This document shows, piece after piece, positions 61,846-64,000 of a stretch of DNA of 64,000 nt. The DNA is taken from assembly GCF_051991245.1 (NCBI RefSeq), contig NC_135416.1, forward strand, positions 13,885,001 to 13,949,000, in the 5' to 3' direction. The position numbers and the translations under genes are program-made. Each line of letters starts with the position of its first letter. The first letter of the stretch is position 1. The DNA is from Festucalex cinctus. Taxonomy: Eukaryota > Chordata > Actinopteri > Syngnathiformes > Syngnathidae. Below the pieces are notes generated by a model, which saw only the letters and a program-made list of their open reading frames with translations, was not told the origin of the DNA and made no database searches.

Positions 61846-64000
61846 ATCATAACAACATCACAATAAACACAATTAATAGAGAAATGTATACATATTAAAC
61901 TCTTGCCATCAGAAACAAAGCAAATTGCTAATAAGCTAGATGCTAAAACAAAATGCTCTGACTGTTCTGGTTTATTTATACTTTGAATGTGAGTCTGCTC
62001 ATGTTCCATAACTATACTACTCTTGTTTCCTTTACACCACTGTAAAGGCGGCTCCTTCTTTGGACTGGATGTCACAACATAGCCACAAAAAAAGCTAAAC
62101 CCATGACCACAGTTGATCCTTTTCTGCTAAAATATTTATCCGCAAATATTTTGGTTACATTCCAAATTCATCCATTTTGTGTTCTCGCCATTCCTGTTTT
62201 GAAAGTCACATAAGTATATACGCTGACATGATCGGATTTGATTAAGGGACTATGCAAACATTAGATTGTGGCTGTTTCTCTTCATCTTAGCAGACATATC
62301 GTGTAGTGAGCTGAGTGTACGCACACAAACACGCACACACATACAGTGTTACAGCAGAGTATGTCTTTCCCAAACAAGGAGACTTAGAGAAGCCCTTGCA
62401 GCTTTAGGGTACTTCCTTTTCTGAATAAAATGGCGTTTTCTCACCGGTATGAATTTTGTGACTTTGTGCTGGAATGTCACCATAACATTGTACTTAAAAT
62501 TTCCTTTTTTACTGCTTTTGTAACAGCCACAAAACACAAGCAGGAGTTTGATTGAAAAGAAAATGGAGGGATATTGCTGGACAGCATGAGTGTATACATG
62601 TCAGCCCTTTATTGAATAACAATAATTAATTTAAGGATGAATTGTGCGGGGGGGCATGGGGTGAAATCGAGCATCCAAAGCTAGAAACAGCAAATGCAAC
62701 ATTCACAGTGTTGAAAAGCTGCAATACAGTACTTCCTTTCTTCTTAATGAAACAACCTTTTATACTATTTTTTTGGTAATTGTTTCTTTGCTTATACTGC
62801 TTCGACAGAGTTAAACCCACTCGGGCAATTAATTCCCAGAAGACACCTCTTCTGGGAAATCAGCAGCAAATGTCCCAGGATAAATGGCATGTACTCCATC
62901 ACAACACCTTTCTACAGGCTTCATGACAACATGGAGTAAGTACGTGACGTGAATATTAGCGCAATGCAGTGTATGCTGCAGATACACATGGAATGTATGG
63001 AAGTTTGCTCAAAGGATGGCAGCTGATTATGGGAAAGGCAGTGAGACATGATCCCTAATCTTTTTTTTTTTTCTTTTTTTTTTACACTTTTCATACAGAG
63101 AAGCAATTCAAAATGATGCATTTCCTGGGGCTACTGAAAGTAAGGGAGGAGCCCTTTACTTTATTATTTTTTGTTTTATTTTACAATGGACATGCAACAC
63201 TGTTTGTCCCAGTTGTATCACATCTTCAGATCTAAAGGCTCATCAGCGCCCCCTTCTTGCATATGGCGGGTATAAACAGCTGCCAACAAACCATGCATGA
63301 CCAATCAGAGCCATTCACGGCAAAATATCCACTGCCTTGTAGTAAACATGCTCGCGCTTGTAGCTAGCGCATCTCGGGGAACTCGCTAACTTGGTCTCAA
63401 AATAACCCGATTCTAGGAAGCCTAGGAGCAAAAATAAATAATAATCTGAAGTATGTCTCAGTCACATCCCCCTTAATTGCTCCATTGTTTGAATTCACCA
63501 CCTACAGTCGGATTTAATTGAACATCTGCGTGCCACTATCTTTTGACGAATGGACCCACAGCCTGTTATAAAGCAGGACAAATGACAACAATTCAATAGA
63601 TGACACAAAGCTGCTTTCCGTGAATCCACCGAATTTAAAGTCGTACTCATTCAGCTCTTGCCAGCTCCCCCAAATTGCTTTATTTTCATCTTGGGCTGGC
63701 TTTGTCCATCATTTGACTCGGGCTTGTGATGAGAAGTGTTGATGGCATTTAGTCATTAGCGCCCAGGGACCAACACAAAAGATGGTTGATCGTCACACAG
63801 GGTTCTCTGACTATTATTCAGTGATTTGTTTACGTCTCTCAAATTTCCCCTTAGAGGTGGTTTTGTGAAATGATTGCTGAGTAACTTTACTATTGTTTAA
63901 GGCTTTTATGAGCAATGAAGAAGCCAGTTGACTGCACGGTTGCCTATAGTCATGTATAGCAATTTCTTCCCACACGTTTAGCTTACTGTGCTGCTCTATA
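61846..64000. other. Intergenic to right edge, nothing recognised
   Basis: AT-rich with a short (AC)n near 62321-62342 and poly-T near 63061-63083. No exon with convincing similarity was seen. Confidence 0.4.

Noticed and set aside
1..64000. CRISPR arrays, bacterial operons, prophage, tRNA or rRNA genes
   Set aside because: The window is vertebrate nuclear DNA. Repeats are microsatellites or transposons, with no spaced identical repeats of the CRISPR type. No tRNA B-box with a plausible cloverleaf was noticed on either strand, although a covariance-model scan was not possible.

Overview
This is eukaryotic nuclear DNA, almost certainly from a teleost fish. The genes are split by GT-AG introns and encode clear vertebrate orthologs. 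The repeats are typical of ray-finned fish: hAT-type and TTAA-flanked non-autonomous elements, L2/CR1- and L1-like LINE remnants, and long microsatellites. Exon boundaries below were worked out by hand from splice sites, reading phase and similarity to the vertebrate proteins. The coding lengths of all four complete genes divide exactly by three.

Layout: (1) 0.7-5.2 kb, minus strand: N-terminal part of suclg1 (succinyl-CoA ligase alpha subunit), running off the left edge. (2) 6.3-7.5 kb, plus strand: cisd2, complete, head-to-head with suclg1 across about 1.1 kb. (3) 10.5-15.2 kb, minus: slc9b2 (NHA2-type Na+/H+ exchanger), complete, 11 coding exons, with a 12-bp coding minisatellite near the start. 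(4) 17.2-21.2 kb, minus: bdh2, complete, 9 coding exons plus a likely noncoding first exon. (5) 22.2-31.6 kb: repeat-rich intergenic DNA with no recognisable gene. (6) 31.7-53.8 kb, minus: tacr3 (neurokinin-3 receptor), 5 coding exons, one intron of 12.9 kb. (7) 54-64 kb: upstream intergenic DNA with foldback elements, LINE remnants and microsatellites.

The order and relative orientation cisd2(+), slc9b2(-), bdh2(-), tacr3(-) match human 4q24, so this is an old conserved block. Two human neighbours are missing: there is one slc9b gene instead of SLC9B1 plus SLC9B2, and CENPE is absent between bdh2 and tacr3. suclg1 beside cisd2 is not the human arrangement. The genes do not form one pathway. 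suclg1 (mitochondrial TCA cycle), cisd2 (ER/mitochondrial outer-membrane 2Fe-2S protein), bdh2 (cytosolic short-chain dehydrogenase) and slc9b2 (cation/proton exchange) are broadly metabolic, while tacr3 is a neuroendocrine GPCR.

I found no convincing new biological system. The most rewarding material is the non-autonomous transposon content: three hAT-like elements inside tacr3 or bdh2-tacr3 DNA with 8-bp target duplications still visible plus one within tacr3 intron 3, a nested TTAA insertion that splits a palindrome, two related foldback elements that appear to have seeded a GTGA microsatellite, an 852-bp foldback with a 167-bp tandem core, and a 1.9-kb internally repetitive element. An unidentified exon-like open segment lies at 16.6-16.8 kb.
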